Notes: a model not told the origin generated them from the letters alone. DNA of 64,000 nucleotides from Athripsodes cinereus (GCA_947579605.1 OX388325.1:8241572-8305571), one strand, 5' to 3'. Numbered from the stretch's first letter, positions 31,795-42,087 are shown. Numbers and translations are program-made.

Positions 31795-32345
31795 TAATAG
31801 GTTCCCATTCTTTCCAGTAAGTTTTTCAAAACATCACATTTTAGACATTTAACTAACATCTCCGATTCAGCAGCAGTGACGAGGTATATCTACCATTCAT
31901 TCTGAATATTTCATTTTTATTAGCACGTAGAGGATGCTCTGAGACGGCAGAGATGCGAATGCTCAGATGGTCAGCAGGCTTATCATTAAAAGATAAGATA
32001 AGAAGTTCACGCATTCGTGGTAGCATGGGTGTGACTGACATAAATAACAAACTAGAAGAGAGGCAACTAAGATGGTATGGTCACATAAGACGGAGACCAC
32101 CGGAACACACTGTAAACAAAGCCACATCAATAAATCTCCCTCGACATCCATCAAGAGGGAGACCAAAGAATACCTGGATGACAAAATGCAATAGAATCCT
32201 GCGGAGAAATGGCCTGGATGAAGAGGATATAGGAAACAGAAGAGTGTACAACCTCAGAACGAGAAGAGCCGACCCCAACAGCCTTCAGCGGCAATAAGTT
32301 GGGACAGTGCCAGGAAGAAGTAGAGGATGCTCTGAATGATTATTT
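31795..32345 (+). mobile_element. RTR copy, sense, split by a LINE fragment
   Basis: TAGGTTCCCATTCTTTCCAG, AGCAGTGACGAGGTATATCT and ACCATTCATTCTGAATATTT lead to GCACGTAGAGGATGC (RTR consensus GCACGNAGAGGACA). The insertion at 31943-32319 follows. Little RTR remains after it. Confidence 0.6.
31943..32319 (+). pseudogene. LINE ORF2 C-terminal fragment with 16-bp TSD
   Basis: GTAGAGGATGCTCTGA at 31927-31942 and 32320-32335 is an exact 16-bp target duplication. The frame is open to the stop at 32295-32297 and shows the RTE-like tail: L-R-W-Y-G-H-I-R-R, then S-R-G-R-P-K-N-T-W, then a Tyr/Arg-rich end. The 3' untranslated part is short (GGGACAGTGCCAGGAAGAA). 5' truncated, no RT motifs. A reversed relative is at 58062-58255. 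Confidence 0.9.
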
Positions 32346-32514
32346 GACGTCATAGATCCGGATTCTTTACATTTGCAACTATAAAAAACTATTTAACTTT
32401 AATTATTTTATGACCTAATTTATTCTCAATATCAAATATTATTTGAAATTTGCGATGAACATTAAGTATATAATTATGGCAAGTCTGCATTATTAGGGCC
32501 TAATGACTGTTGGC

Positions 32515-32556
32515 TGTCTGTTGGTTAGTCTGTTGGCTACCCCACTTGTGAGAGAC
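32515..32556 (+). mobile_element. RTR 3' end
   Basis: GTCTGTTGGCTACCCCACTT, GTGAGAGA. Confidence 0.5.
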
Positions 32557-32559
32557 TAA

Positions 32560-33528
32560 AATTAATTAATTATGTTAGTTAGAAGAGATCCCGCCTTAGC
32601 GATAAACCCGATCTGTGTATATTGATTTATTAAATATGAATGCATATTTATTTAAAATTCTTTAGACTGCTTATATTCAGAGTATGGTAAGAATAAATAA
32701 ATAATCGAAAATTGATTAAAATAGTATGTATGTAGTAATTAAAAAAATATTTCGCAATGTAAAAATAATAAAACATTAAAAAAACGAAATTAAAAAGCTT
32801 TTGAACAAAAGCCCTCGCCCCTCCTTGATGACTAGGTCGTGTTAAGAGGCGAAACCTCTCGACGTTATTTTGTTTTATTGTAGATTTCTTTTGTTGATAA
32901 GAGCGTATAATGCATCAAGTCAAGTAGGCATATACCTAATCGAAAAAATAATTTATAATATCAAGTTCTTTTTTATTTTATTTTTTAAGTGATACTGGGT
33001 ATATTGCAAAGCCATTTTTACAATAATAATATAAGGCATATACGAGTTTGTGTCATTATCACCTCTCAGCAGGTACGCCACCCGTTCTCAATATCTTAAG
33101 TTTTTAATACCATATTATTGAAAGGACCATCCAAAAACCAAGATATCTCAAGAGTCAATTTATCCGCACTTGCAAACAAAATTTTTGTCCTCACGGCAGA
33201 GTAACAGTGGCCAGCCTGAATGGTCGGTCGGCCAAATCATCCACGTGGAAATCTTTCAAACTACTGTAAAACTTGCAATATCTCCTAAGGAAGAGAAACA
33301 CTAATACATATATTTTTATTAAAATGATACATGCACAACTTGGAAATAAATCAAAATTGCATACCATAGTAGTGCGATAACTATTCTCTCTCCCAAAAGG
33401 GACATCTCAATTAATGCTACTCTGCAATGAGACAGAACGCACAAGAACGAAAACGAATTCACCACACAAACGACCGCACTCCAAACCAAATTGACTCACA
33501 GATTCATCAGTAGCCAGAGGTAAGCCCA
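32560..33528. other. Mostly unrecognised; one RTR scrap
   Basis: AT-rich to 33040. RTR-like ACCTCTCAGCAGGTACGCCA, CCCGTTCTCAATATCTT at 33060-33108. 33120-33500 is more balanced in composition but has no ORF over 60 codons and no recognisable motif. Confidence 0.4.
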
Positions 33529-33529
33529 G

Positions 33530-33681
33530 TACACATTTAAGCGTTACGTTTTCGTTCAAACAAGACGAGGTTGCGAGAACGCGTCAATTTTCGGAACTAA
33601 AATACACAAGTAGCTACGAAAATTGACGCATTCTCGCAACGTCGTCCGCGTTTGCGCTTAAATGTGTTTTGAATAGGCCCA
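33530..33681. mobile_element. Hairpin MITE (family 2), copy 3, left end trimmed
   Basis: Starts within the arm (TACACATTTAAGCGTTACG) and ends TGTGTTTTGAATAGGCCCA before CTG. A CAG precedes it, so the flanks do not match; the left ~13 bp are missing. Confidence 0.7.
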
Positions 33682-33684
33682 CTG

Positions 33685-33867
33685 CAAACGCAGGAGGTCC
33701 CACCTAGACACTTAGGTATCTGTGAAAGTTCTAAAATTCTTAGGACACAACAGAACCTCACCAAACCAAATAGGTTAGGGGGACCTTTCACTCATTTCCT
33801 CGAACATCAGATCCCTAGCACCAGTCATCCCCGTACACACCCAAAGAATAATAATAAACTTTATTCA
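33685..33867. other. Nothing recognised
   Basis: No repeat landmark. Confidence 0.35.
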
Positions 33868-34018
33868 GATGGAAATATCTTAAATTCAGCGTTGAGGTTT
33901 GCCACCCATCCTGAATGTCTTGATTTTATACTGGCACGAAGAGGACAGTTTGCATGTTTCTTACATGCAGCTGATCTGCTGGCTACCCCACTTGTGGGAT
34001 ATGCCGTGATGGTATAGT
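33868..34018 (+). mobile_element. RTR copy, sense, 3' part complete
   Basis: ATTCAGCGTTGAGGTTTGCC, ACCCATCCTGAATGTCTTGA, GCAGCTGATCTGCTGGCTAC, CCCACTTGTGGGATATGCCG, TGATGGTATAGTATATAG. This copy shows the resemblance to the RTE 3' end most clearly. Confidence 0.85.
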
Positions 34019-34019
34019 A

Positions 34020-34589
34020 TATAGCAGATGGAAATAAATCTGCTACATTCCAATTACAAGGCGATATTCCATTAAAATTTTATTTTTAAGCTCTCCAGAC
34101 AGCACTTGCTGGTATGAGGAGAAATCAACTAAATAAATTTTTATACTACTAACTATTGAACACTATTGAACACCAATTGATTAACAAACATAAAAAAAAT
34201 ATTTGATTATCGACCACTGCACGCTTATCCAGGATTATTTTTTTTACATTGTTTGTAAATTTCTTCACGTGGGTGCTCTGTTTGATGTGAAGTGGCAGAG
34301 CATTCAATTCCAATGCTGCAGTGAACAAAAAAACCTTTTCTAACTCTATCGTTTCGAGGATCATTGACTCGAATATGATTTCTTTGCCAGGTTTCATAAT
34401 TGTGGATTTCTTTGTTAAAGTTAATGCTTGTATTGCTTTTTATAGAATTTGAAAGCATTTGGTATAATATCATCTTTTTTCAATGTAAATAATGTCTTCC
34501 AAATTGTGATGTGGTCCACATACTGTTTTTCCATCCCACTTTAATACCACAGAGAAAACAACTTGTAAGATCATTACTTACTTACTTAC
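34020..34589. other. Nothing recognised
   Basis: Two overlapping 82-codon minus-strand frames (34149-34397, 34225-34473) lack domains. Confidence 0.35.
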
Positions 34590-35125
34590 TTATGCAGCTA
34601 TTCCTGTCCACTGCTGAACATAAACCTCCCCCATATGTCTCCAGCCATCTCTGTCCTGTAGGCCTAGTCAAAACACATTTAAGCGTTACGTTTTCGTTCA
34701 AACAAGACGAGGTTGCGAGAACGCGTCAATTTTCGTAGCCACTTGTGTATTTTAGCTACGAAAATTGACGCGTTCTCGCAACCTCGTCTCGTAGCCACTT
34801 GTGTATTTTAGCTACGAAAATTGACGCGTTCTCGCAACCTCGTCTTGTTTGAACAAAAACGAAACGAAAACATAACGCTTAAATGTGTTTTGACTAGGCC
34901 TACTGAGCTTTCTGCAACCAGTCACCAGCGATTCTTCTAATGTCGTCTGATCAACGTGTTGGAGGTCTTCCTCTACTCCTTTTATCTTCACGAGGTCCCT
35001 ACCCTTTTTGTCCATCTTTGATCTTTAAGTCTAGCAACATGCCCTGCCCATGACCACTTCAACCTTGCTACCCTTTCGACAACATTCGTAACTCCCGATC
35101 TTCTACGTATCTCCATGATATTGTA
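34590..35125 (-). pseudogene. RTE-like LINE C-terminal fragment, minus strand, split by a MITE
   Basis: Phrases such as TCCTGTCCACTGCTGAACAT, CATCTCTGTCCTG | CTTTCTGCAACCAGTCACC, TGGAGGTCTTCCTCTACTCC, CATGCCCTGCCCATGACCAC and CAACATTCGTAACTCCCGAT are the reverse of a common insect RTE-group tail (…W-S-W-A-G-H-V-A-R…). Family 2 MITE copy 4 sits between the first two. Frame is broken. Confidence 0.7.
34659..34902. mobile_element. Hairpin MITE (family 2), copy 4, CTG TSD
   Basis: CTG at 34656-34658 and 34903-34905. Ends TAGGCCTAGTCAAAACACAT and TGTGTTTTGACTAGGCCTA. A central segment (GCCACTTGTGTATTTTAGCT, ACGAAAATTGACGCGTTCTC) is tandemly duplicated, making the copy longer (244 bp). Confidence 0.85.
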
Positions 35126-35127
35126 AG

Positions 35128-35180
35128 ATCCAGTCAATTCACTGACTACCCACTTGTGGCACATGCTGTAATGGTATAGA
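35128..35180 (+). mobile_element. RTR 3' end
   Basis: CACTGACTACCCACTTGTGG, CACATGCTGTAATGGTATAG. Confidence 0.55.
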
Positions 35181-35184
35181 TATA

Positions 35185-36036
35185 TAGATAGTTAGCATTT
35201 TACTTTCACTTTTAATATCGTATAGTTAGGTAGGTATATACGTAATGCTTGAAAATGCAAGTTGTATATTTTTTTCAATTCCTTTCTCATTACGAGTACA
35301 ACTGAACCCATCCATGTATTGTAGCACATTATTATATTGTATTATATTATTTTGCATTCCTGTTTGAATTCTGGATAAACCTGTTTCTTCCCGATTTCAA
35401 AATGTACCTTCAAGTCCCCATTTAAGTGAATGTTGCCTACCTTTGCTCACGGGACAATCAAACATCATTGGTTTTTAACGATTTCAATTTGTCTTTTGAC
35501 AATTATTATTGTTATTATTACCCGTTTTCCCTCAACAAAATGTGTACTTACGAGTCGGTGTCACAAGCAAAGCAACGATGGTTCCTTCTAAAATGTGTTG
35601 ATATGGCATATTCCCTTTGAAAATTCAAGAAGTACCTTCCTTTAGTCTTGATTGAATGAACAATTCTTCAAATAATCTATTCTCCATACAATGCATCGAA
35701 GAAGTACTACAGACCGTCCGAAATCACAGAAGTCTGGGAACATCCACGTATGCAATTCCGAAACGCCACATTGGGTAGCTTGAAGAGCTGGCGGGCCGAA
35801 GACCTGATTCTATGTATGAAAAAGCGAGGTGATATCTGTTTCTATTCAGAAGGTCTCTGCTGGAATTGAGACAACTTTACCCTAGACAATCCTGACAGTC
35901 CCATGTAATGTTCTTTATTGAGAGAGACATCTCTGTGTCAAGAATAATCCTAAGCTGGAGACAAAATCTCTTGTTTCTGGTCTGTAATTCAATAAATGAA
36001 TAGATATTCGATAAATAAACTTATTTTCAAAAGGGG
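35185..36036. other. No gene recognised; more balanced composition at 35690-35930
   Basis: 35690-35930 is less AT-rich and has no repeat landmark that I recognise. It could be a decayed exon or an unknown repeat. No open frame above 64 codons. Confidence 0.35.
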
Positions 36037-36197
36037 CATTGAAGAGAGAGTATAGTTTAAAAGACTCCCATAATGGCTATTTTAGCCAACCGGTCCTTCA
36101 GACATGCCCTTGAGGACAAATTTGGTTTGAATGTGCGGATAAATAAGAGTCCATGACTCCTGAAATATCCGGGTGTTACGTAAATCTCTCTTCAATG
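36037..36197. mobile_element. MITE with CATTGAAGAGAGAG ends, copy 2
   Basis: CATTGAAGAGAGAG at the left, CTCTCTTCAATG at the right. Interior TAGCCAACCGGTCCTTCAG matches 17750-17770. Confidence 0.6.
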
Positions 36198-36199
36198 TT

Positions 36200-36527
36200 T
36201 CTGGTCTGTATTTCCGAAAGGACAAGACTTGAAAAGCGAAAAACCGAAGAGCAATATCGCACGTCTATTACAACTGTAATTATTTAATATACCCATCCCT
36301 TTAACATTAATTATTCCTAGCAGATATCATTAACAATAGTGTTGCGTTGCACAGAGGGCGGACACATGTCACGCTGATGTAATATGACATACTACAAATG
36401 ACAATTTGTTAGTTACTACTTGATATAATTTTTTCCATATAATTGTTATAACGATTAAAATACATAGGTATTTATTATTTCATATCCGCAGTGTACAAAC
36501 GGCGAATGTTGATAATATCATCAGAAT
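36200..36527. other. Nothing recognised
   Basis: No landmark. Confidence 0.35.
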
Positions 36528-36612
36528 CGTCATGCTGCTTCCCTTGCTGGGTAGGCTGAAAGGATCGAACGCCAATTATTACTCCTGTCCTTGCACAAAC
36601 TCGCTTGATGTA
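36528..36612 (-). pseudogene. RTE 3' end scrap, minus strand
   Basis: CTTGCTGGGTAGGCTGAAAG, GATCGAACGCCAATTATTAC is the reverse of an RTE-like …R-S-I-L-S-A-Y-P end, like 43142-43235. Confidence 0.5.
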
Positions 36613-37299
36613 AAACTTTTTTTCACAGAAACGGAAAGTCCTTAGTACGTATTCGTACGTAACTGTAAGATAGACTTAAGAAAAGTTTTGTATATCTCTA
36701 GACGTAAGTTTTTCTTTAAAAACCATGTATTATGTTATGTAAATGTGTGTCATCCTCGGTGTGAGGTCTTCCACCAAGGGTACATCAAGGGAGTATTTTA
36801 ATTGTTAAGTGGGTTTTTTTTGCAGAGGAAATCCGATAAGGATAACCTCGAGCCCACTTTTTGTAAAAAAAAAAAGTTTTTGCTCTAGATTGACTGGATG
36901 ACATGAGAACTGATGTTCTTGAAACATCCAGGGGTAAGTGGTGGGAACCCCTCCCTTTCACGGAAACGGCATGAAATTACAATAATACAGTCCCGCCATC
37001 AATAGTCCAGTCCATAAAAACAGATTTTTTGGCACGTTGTTTTTCGTAACAAATAGGAATAGATATAAATAATTTAGCAAACATAGACTAAATAACTATA
37101 GTATTACAATTTTTTTAAGTAAATAATAATATTTTACGGCACTAAATATAACGTATTTCACAATAAATTAAAAGTCATTTGCATTTAAACAATTCAATAA
37201 TACCTTATTATGTTTGCAACCATGTCATGGCTATCATCAAGGCTACTTTCACCTTATTTTTTTATTTTTGACACAATCGGGATAGAGAGGATTTTTTTC
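36613..37299. other. Nothing recognised
   Basis: Includes a phrase TGAGGTCTTCCACCAAGGG at 36770 resembling GAAGGCGTTCCACCAAGC at 48351, perhaps one old repeat. Confidence 0.35.
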
Positions 37300-37425
37300 A
37301 TGTAAGTTCAATGGCCACTTGACTAGTTGGATATGCCGTGATGGTATAGGTTTATACTGATAAAATAATAACAGCATAACTTCACTTGCTACCCCACTAG
37401 TAGGAGATATTACGATGTAGACAAA
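37300..37425 (+). mobile_element. Two RTR 3' ends in a row
   Basis: GTTGGATATGCCGTGATGGT at 37327 and CACTTGCTACCCCACTAGTA at 37383. Confidence 0.5.
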
Positions 37426-37717
37426 TAAATAGAAAACTTTTATTTCAGATAAGTTTTATAAAATTGTGACATTTGCCCTTTCACTAATGATATTTTATGC
37501 CATTTCTTTATATAATTGTAATGCAATATATGAATTAGTTGCTCGCCTATTGTCATTAAATAAATCAAGCCTATCATTATGAATGTATCATCACGGTGAC
37601 ATATGTCACTCCCGGGACACGCGTGTCATGAAAAAATATTATGGTGCCTACCCAATACTAGAAATATAACAAATTATTTTATGAATACATACCAAGTTCA
37701 ATGTATTATTTATCTTT

Positions 37718-37870
37718 CTGTACCATCACGGTGGCTTCAACTTTTGGGGTAGCCAGCAGACTAACTGTATGTAATAAACATGCGAGTAATCCTCTACATT
37801 TCAATAAAATGTAAGACATTCAGGGTGGATGGCAGCATTCCTCATCACAAAAGATTTGTCAAGGAATGGC
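37718..37870 (-). mobile_element. RTR fragment, antisense
   Basis: GTACCATCACGGTGGCTTCA, GGGGTAGCCAGCAGACTAAC, GACATTCAGGGTGGATGGCA. Confidence 0.65.
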
Positions 37871-38174
37871 TCTTGAAATGTGGATTTGTGTAGTATAATT
37901 GAAATTATGTAAATACTATTTTTTATTTAAATACTATGCTCAATTTTGAGGGTCAAATATGTAATAAATGTGTTTTTTTTAGTAATATGTTGTGTATGTA
38001 ATATTATTAAATTGTAAATTTTCTTTAAATAAAAATATTTGAATTTGAATTTGAACTATAGTTATTAAGTAGGTATATATTTGCTGCTTTTGGTTAGGTT
38101 TAAATTGTTTATAAGTTGTTATTATGTTGGCCCGGAGGCAGTGGAAGCCCTGTCTCCGGGACATGACCTACCAT
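37871..38174. other. Nothing recognised
   Basis: AT-rich; an A-tail like AATATTTGAATTTGAATTTG at 38033 recurs at 60330 and may be a LINE 3' end. Confidence 0.35.
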
Positions 38175-38335
38175 GGCCAATGTAGAAAACCCTCAACAGG
38201 ATCAGAACAGGAGTAGGACGCACTAGGAAGAACCTTTAGAGATGGTGTCTGGCTGAGAGCACGGTGTGTGACTGCATGTGGAGAGGATTAAAACACTGGG
38301 CACCTCCTGACATGCCCAATGGCTCCCAGACAGTG
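38175..38335 (+). pseudogene. LINE C-terminal Cys-His fragment
   Basis: The frame starting CTC-AAC-AGG encodes L-N-R-I-R-T-G-V-G-R, a stop, then W-C-L-A-E-S-T-V-C-D-C and a damaged H/C part. It follows the 'L-N-x-L-R-T-G-x-G...C-x-C' tail of Jockey-like elements. GC-richer than its surroundings. The stop and lost Cys/His show decay. The 78-codon frame at 38264-38500 is mostly this remnant plus flank. Confidence 0.6.
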
Positions 38336-39185
38336 TCACTGGGAGGAATTCGTGGAGCGAACTCACTTAGGGGGAGCTGCAAGAGAGGTCGTGTCTTTCT
38401 GGGAGGGAATGGGAAAAGAAATATGGATTTTAATGTTTTTTTATTTTATCATTTGCTGACCGACACGAAAAGAAGAAGAAAAATTTCGGGAACTCCATGA
38501 CGAGATTAAACAATAATAATTATGTATATTACTGTAACTACTTCATAAAAAAGCGATAAAATTGATATCATTATAATTCATAATATATTATGTATAATAA
38601 ACAGTCACTGAATAAATAATCCATATTTCACCACGTATCACTTCGCTGGCTACCTCACGCTTCATTTATTCATAATAGCGCGCGTAGTACACTTAAAATG
38701 GGGGAGTTCTTACTAGTGAAATAAACAAAAGAGCATATTATAACATATTATAAAAAAAATACAATAGTGTTCGCATTAATGTGAACACAATAGGGTGAAT
38801 TTGTACTGTATTATAATGAAATGGACTTTTAAACAATTGTTAAGTACAGTAATGTACGCATTTAGGTGGACGTTACCCATTGTCCAGTTAAAAATTATTA
38901 CAATTATATATTCATATTTCGTTATTTTTTTACAAGCTTCATTATACCCGGCCCTTTGCTCGGAGAATAAGAGTCAAATAATATATTTTGTTTATAATTT
39001 AATTTTTAAAATTATGGTTCGAATTTTATTCTTTTCAAAATATGTTTTCTTGCAGTGCTCTTGTTTGTAAATGGGCGAGATTGCGGCATTTTGACTTAAT
39101 TATTTCCTTAAGATTTTTGACTTAAAATTTTAGCAGATTATCACAAACAAAACAGTTAATTGTTAGGCGATTTTTTTAGATTTGG
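38336..39185. other. No gene recognised
   Basis: Low-information frames only (38795-39070 plus strand, I/F/Y-rich). Confidence 0.4.
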
Positions 39186-40931
39186 GTATAAGGGATAAAA
39201 GATAATAACGGTAATGTGGTAGTGAGTGGTGATTGCGTGTTAAGAAGATGGAAAGAGTATTTTGAAGAATTATTTGAATGTGGTGATGTGAATGCAAATG
39301 AGTGCAATAGTAGAAATGATAACATGAGTGTAAATGATGAGATATGTTTGACGGAAATTACGAATGCGTTGAAGAAAGCTAAGTGCGGTAAGGCTGTAGG
39401 ATATGATTGTGTTTCAATTGAGCTCATCAAGGCTGGTGGGCTGAAGACTCTCGCATGGTGCCTAGAACTATTCAACACTTGTTGGAAAGAAGGCGCGACT
39501 CCAGAGGACTGGCGGAAGGCTATCATCTGTCCGCTATATAAGGGAAAAGGTTCTAGGCTTGAATGTGGGAGTTATCGGGCTATTAGTTTGCTGAGTTCAA
39601 TAGGAAAACTGTATGGAAGAATTCTGATTGAGAGAGTACGAAAGGCAACAGAGTGTAAGATATGGGATGCACAAGGAGCTTTTTTGAATGGAAGAGGGTG
39701 CACTGATCAGATCTTCTCCCTACGAATGGTCGTAGAGAAGCTTCTGGGTAAACACCAGAAGCTTTTCTGTGCGTTCGTGGATTTGGAGAAAGCATATGAT
39801 CGTGTGGATCGGGAGAGATTGTGGCGCGTGTTGTCGGAGTATGGGGTGAACAGCCAGTTGATCCACGCAATTTCTTCGCTATACGTTGGGAGCTCCGCCT
39901 GCGTGAGGGTAAATAACGCCTTCTCCGAGTGGTTTGTCCTCACCAAAGGAGTGAAGCAAGGTTGTGTCATGTCTCCATGGCTGTTCAACCTTTTTTTCGA
40001 CTACTGTATGCGTCCTTTGAAAGAGATGGATGTTGGCATTGAACTGAATGGAAACCGTGTGAATGCGTTGATGTATGCAGATGATTTGGTATTAATGGCT
40101 GAGAGTGAAAGTGATTTACAAAAGATTGTGTCAGTTGTATATGAAAGTTGCAGTATGAATGGGATGAAAATGAATGTGACAAAGACGAAAGTGCTGGTAT
40201 TTGAAAGAGAGAGTGAAAGAACAATGTGTGAAATAAAGGTTGGAAATGAATGTTTGGAGCAAGTGGACGAATATGTTTATTTAGGAAGTATGTTTGTAAG
40301 GGATGGTAGGTACGAAAGGGACATTGAAAAAAGAAAGGTGGCTGGTGCGAGAGTGAACGGTGCACTCCGAGCTATTGTTAGCAATAGCAATGTCTCGAAC
40401 ATGGCTAAAATGCTGGTGCACAACGCCATCCTCGTACCGACACTGATGTATGCAAGCGAGACTTGGACATGGCTGAAGAAGGACGAGAGTGGAATAAATG
40501 CAGTGGAGATGCGATCACTGAGAAGAATGGTAGGTAAAACATTGCGTGATAGAGTAAGAAATGAGGATATTAGAAGAATGAGTGGATGCAAGAGGAGTGT
40601 TGTTGATAGAATGCGTGTAAATAAATTGAGATGGTTTGGTCATGTGGAACGAATGGATGGTGTAAGATTGACGAAGAGGGTGTATTTATCTGAAAGAGAG
40701 GGTGTGAGGAAGCGCGGGCGTCCGAGAACCACGTGGCTTAACCACGTGGATCAAATTCTCAAGGACGGTCGCGTGTTAAGTAAGAGGAATCGGCGTGCAT
40801 GTATGAGAAACTGGATGAATGTAGAGGAAGCGAAAGAAGTATGTAAGGATAGAGCGACATGGCGCTCCGTTCTCTCTGCCTACCCCACCTGGGACACGGC
40901 GTGAGGGTATAGTATAGTAGTATAGTATAGT
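39186..40931 (+). mobile_element. RTE-clade LINE, 5'-truncated copy
   Basis: The insertion keeps the RT and C-terminal regions and the 3' tail (GTGAGGGTATAGTATAGTAG then TATAGTATAGTA) but lacks the apurinic endonuclease. The left limit is inferred from where RTE-like coding begins after a stop at 39189-39191. No clear TSD found. It is the best copy in the window and the likely relative of the source for the truncated copies at 14600, 24858, 52748 and 56965. Confidence 0.85.
39192..40904 (+). CDS. RTE-type reverse transcriptase ORF, 5'-truncated
   Basis: About 570 codons without a stop. Ordered RT motifs: A-V-G-Y-D-C-V near 39394; W-R-K-A-I-I-C-P-L-Y-K-G-K-G near 39513; motif A F-V-D-L-E-K-A-Y-D (39774-39800; first catalytic Asp at 39780); motif B G-V-K-Q-G-C (39948-39965); motif C Y-A-D-D (40074-40085; the two catalytic Asp); Y-V-Y-L-G near 40272. 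The RTE tail follows: L-R-W-F-G-H-V-E-R-M (40626-40655) and R-K-R-G-R-P-R-T-T-W (40707-40736). Intact RTE ORFs carry an N-terminal endonuclease of ~250 residues, missing here. The catalytic residues look intact, but there is no start codon or promoter of its own. The protein would copy RNA onto nicked DNA. Several long antisense frames are shadows of it. Confidence 0.9.
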   Translation, partial: GIKDNNGNVVVSGDCVLRRWKEYFEELFECGDVNANECNSRNDNMSVNDEICLTEITNALKKAKCGKAVGYDCVSIELIKAGGLKTLAWCLELFNTCWKEGATPEDWRKAIICPLYKGKGSRLECGSYRAISLLSSIGKLYGRILIERVRKATECKIWDAQGAFLNGRGCTDQIFSLRMVVEKLLGKHQKLFCAFVDLEKAYDRVDRERLWRVLSEYGVNSQLIHAISSLYVGSSACVRVNNAFSEWFVLTKGVKQGCVMSPWLFNLFFDYCMRPLKEMDVGIELNGNRVNALMYADDLVLMAESESDLQKIVSVVYESCSMNGMKMNVTKTKVLVFERESERTMCEIKVGNECLEQVDEYVYLGSMFVRDGRYERDIEKRKVAGARVNGALRAIVSNSNVSNMAKMLVHNAILVPTLMYASETWTWLKKDESGINAVEMRSLRRMVGKTLRDRVRNEDIRRMSGCKRSVVDRMRVNKLRWFGHVERMDGVRLTKRVYLSEREGVRKRGRPRTTWLNHVDQILKDGRVLSKRNRRACMRNWMNVEEAKEVCKDRATWRSVLSAYPTWDTA

Positions 40932-40934
40932 AAT

Positions 40935-41605
40935 GAGATCAAAATTTGGTTTCTGTTGGTCTGGGGGCTTTGAGGTAACGTCTAAAAAAGGGTAATGCAT
41001 GTCAAAGGTAAATGATATTTCAGAAGAAGTTAATTGGGAAAAATAATCACATAATTCTTATGACTAAAAGAAATCTAACATTCGTTTTTAATTAACAAAG
41101 ACTATTTCAAAATGTTTTAAGTGGAAATTTTTCTCTAAAAAGTAGAACTCCGCTTTCAGGTATTGAGCCGGTCGGACAGAGCTTTATAAACATTAAGGTA
41201 CGTTTTTGTAAGTATGTCTACAATCGAACCTAAAACCACTTGCGATCGACTGTTTGACCATCCTGGTACAGTGCAATTGAGTACTTGCAGTGTATATTTA
41301 GGACATTTATATAAACATATATATGAACGAACTAATATATTTATATGTTCATTACTTATATTTGAACTTATATACCCTTAATATAACAATTTATGATAGG
41401 CATAATATTTTATTGAGTATATTTTCAATAGTATGTACACTGTCCAGAGAGTGCAATAGAATTCTTTATTTTATTACACTTTTAATTATGGACACAAATC
41501 ATTTTTATTGAAAGATTAATTTTAGTGTTTAACATTATATAATTATGCTGGAACACGTTTGACTTTGAAGCAGCGCCTAAAAATAAAAGTTGACACATTG
41601 AATTT
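40935..41605. other. Nothing recognised
   Basis: AT-rich with no clear landmark. The 62-codon frame at 41323-41511 has no domain. Confidence 0.4.
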
Positions 41606-41689
41606 CATCATTTGACGGCCGGAGCCTAAACGTCTTGAGATTGATTCTCAGACAGAGCAAAACATAGACCGACCTTTTTTTATTTTTTT

Positions 41690-42087
41690 TTTTGTTTTTT
41701 TTTTGCTTAAACAAAGATATATGTATGTATCTGGGTTATGTTATACAACATTATACGTCTTTCACAGTAACCTAAAAGCTTTATTCACTGTGTCGGTGTT
41801 TAGGTAGTAGAATTCCATATCGAAATAAATAAAACAAGCGTTTTATTCTACTAATGATTTAATCGGTGAGAGAGACGTCTTTCGTCTTATGAGATTGACA
41901 ATGTCCTCATAAGACGAAAGACGTCTCTCTCACCGATTAAATCATTAGTAGAATAAAACGCTTGTTTTATTTAGTTCTAAAAGCTTTAGTCGTGAAAGGG
42001 AAAGTTTAGTTTGTCGGCATCTGGGATCGAACCGTGGACCCTATGTTGATGAGGCCGAGACTACCTCCAGGCTACCGACGAACTCTG
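41690..42087 (-). mobile_element. SINE-B, antisense, split by a palindrome
   Basis: The poly-T run at 41671-41706 is the reversed A tail. CTGGGTTATGTTATACAAC follows, and the head ends at 42087 (GAGGCCGAGACTACCTCCAG, GCTACCGACGAACTC). A reversed B-box GGGATCGAACCGTGG lies at 42024. A 205-bp insertion with the palindrome interrupts it, bounded by CTAAAAGCTTTA repeats. Confidence 0.75.
41822..41977. mobile_element. Near-perfect 156-bp palindrome with 12-bp flanking repeat
   Basis: Arms 41822-41893 and 41906-41977 (72 bp) match with one mismatch around a 12-bp spacer. Arm words: AAAACAAGCGTTTTATTC, GATTTAATCGGTGAGAG, AGACGTCTTTCGTCTTATG. CTAAAAGCTTTA at 41772-41783 and 41977-41988 reads as a 12-bp target duplication of the host SINE. 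The inserted DNA is the palindrome plus ~38 bp on the left. Confidence 0.85.

Noticed and set aside
35697..35860. rRNA fragment
   Set aside because: I could not match it to any conserved rRNA motif; composition alone is not evidence.
38264..38500. 78-codon ORF as a novel protein
   Set aside because: Its first part is the decayed Cys-His tail of a LINE and the rest is flanking sequence.
39583..40591. Antisense ORFs of 93-126 codons within the RTE
   Set aside because: Shadows of the RT frame; the plus strand carries all conserved RT motifs.
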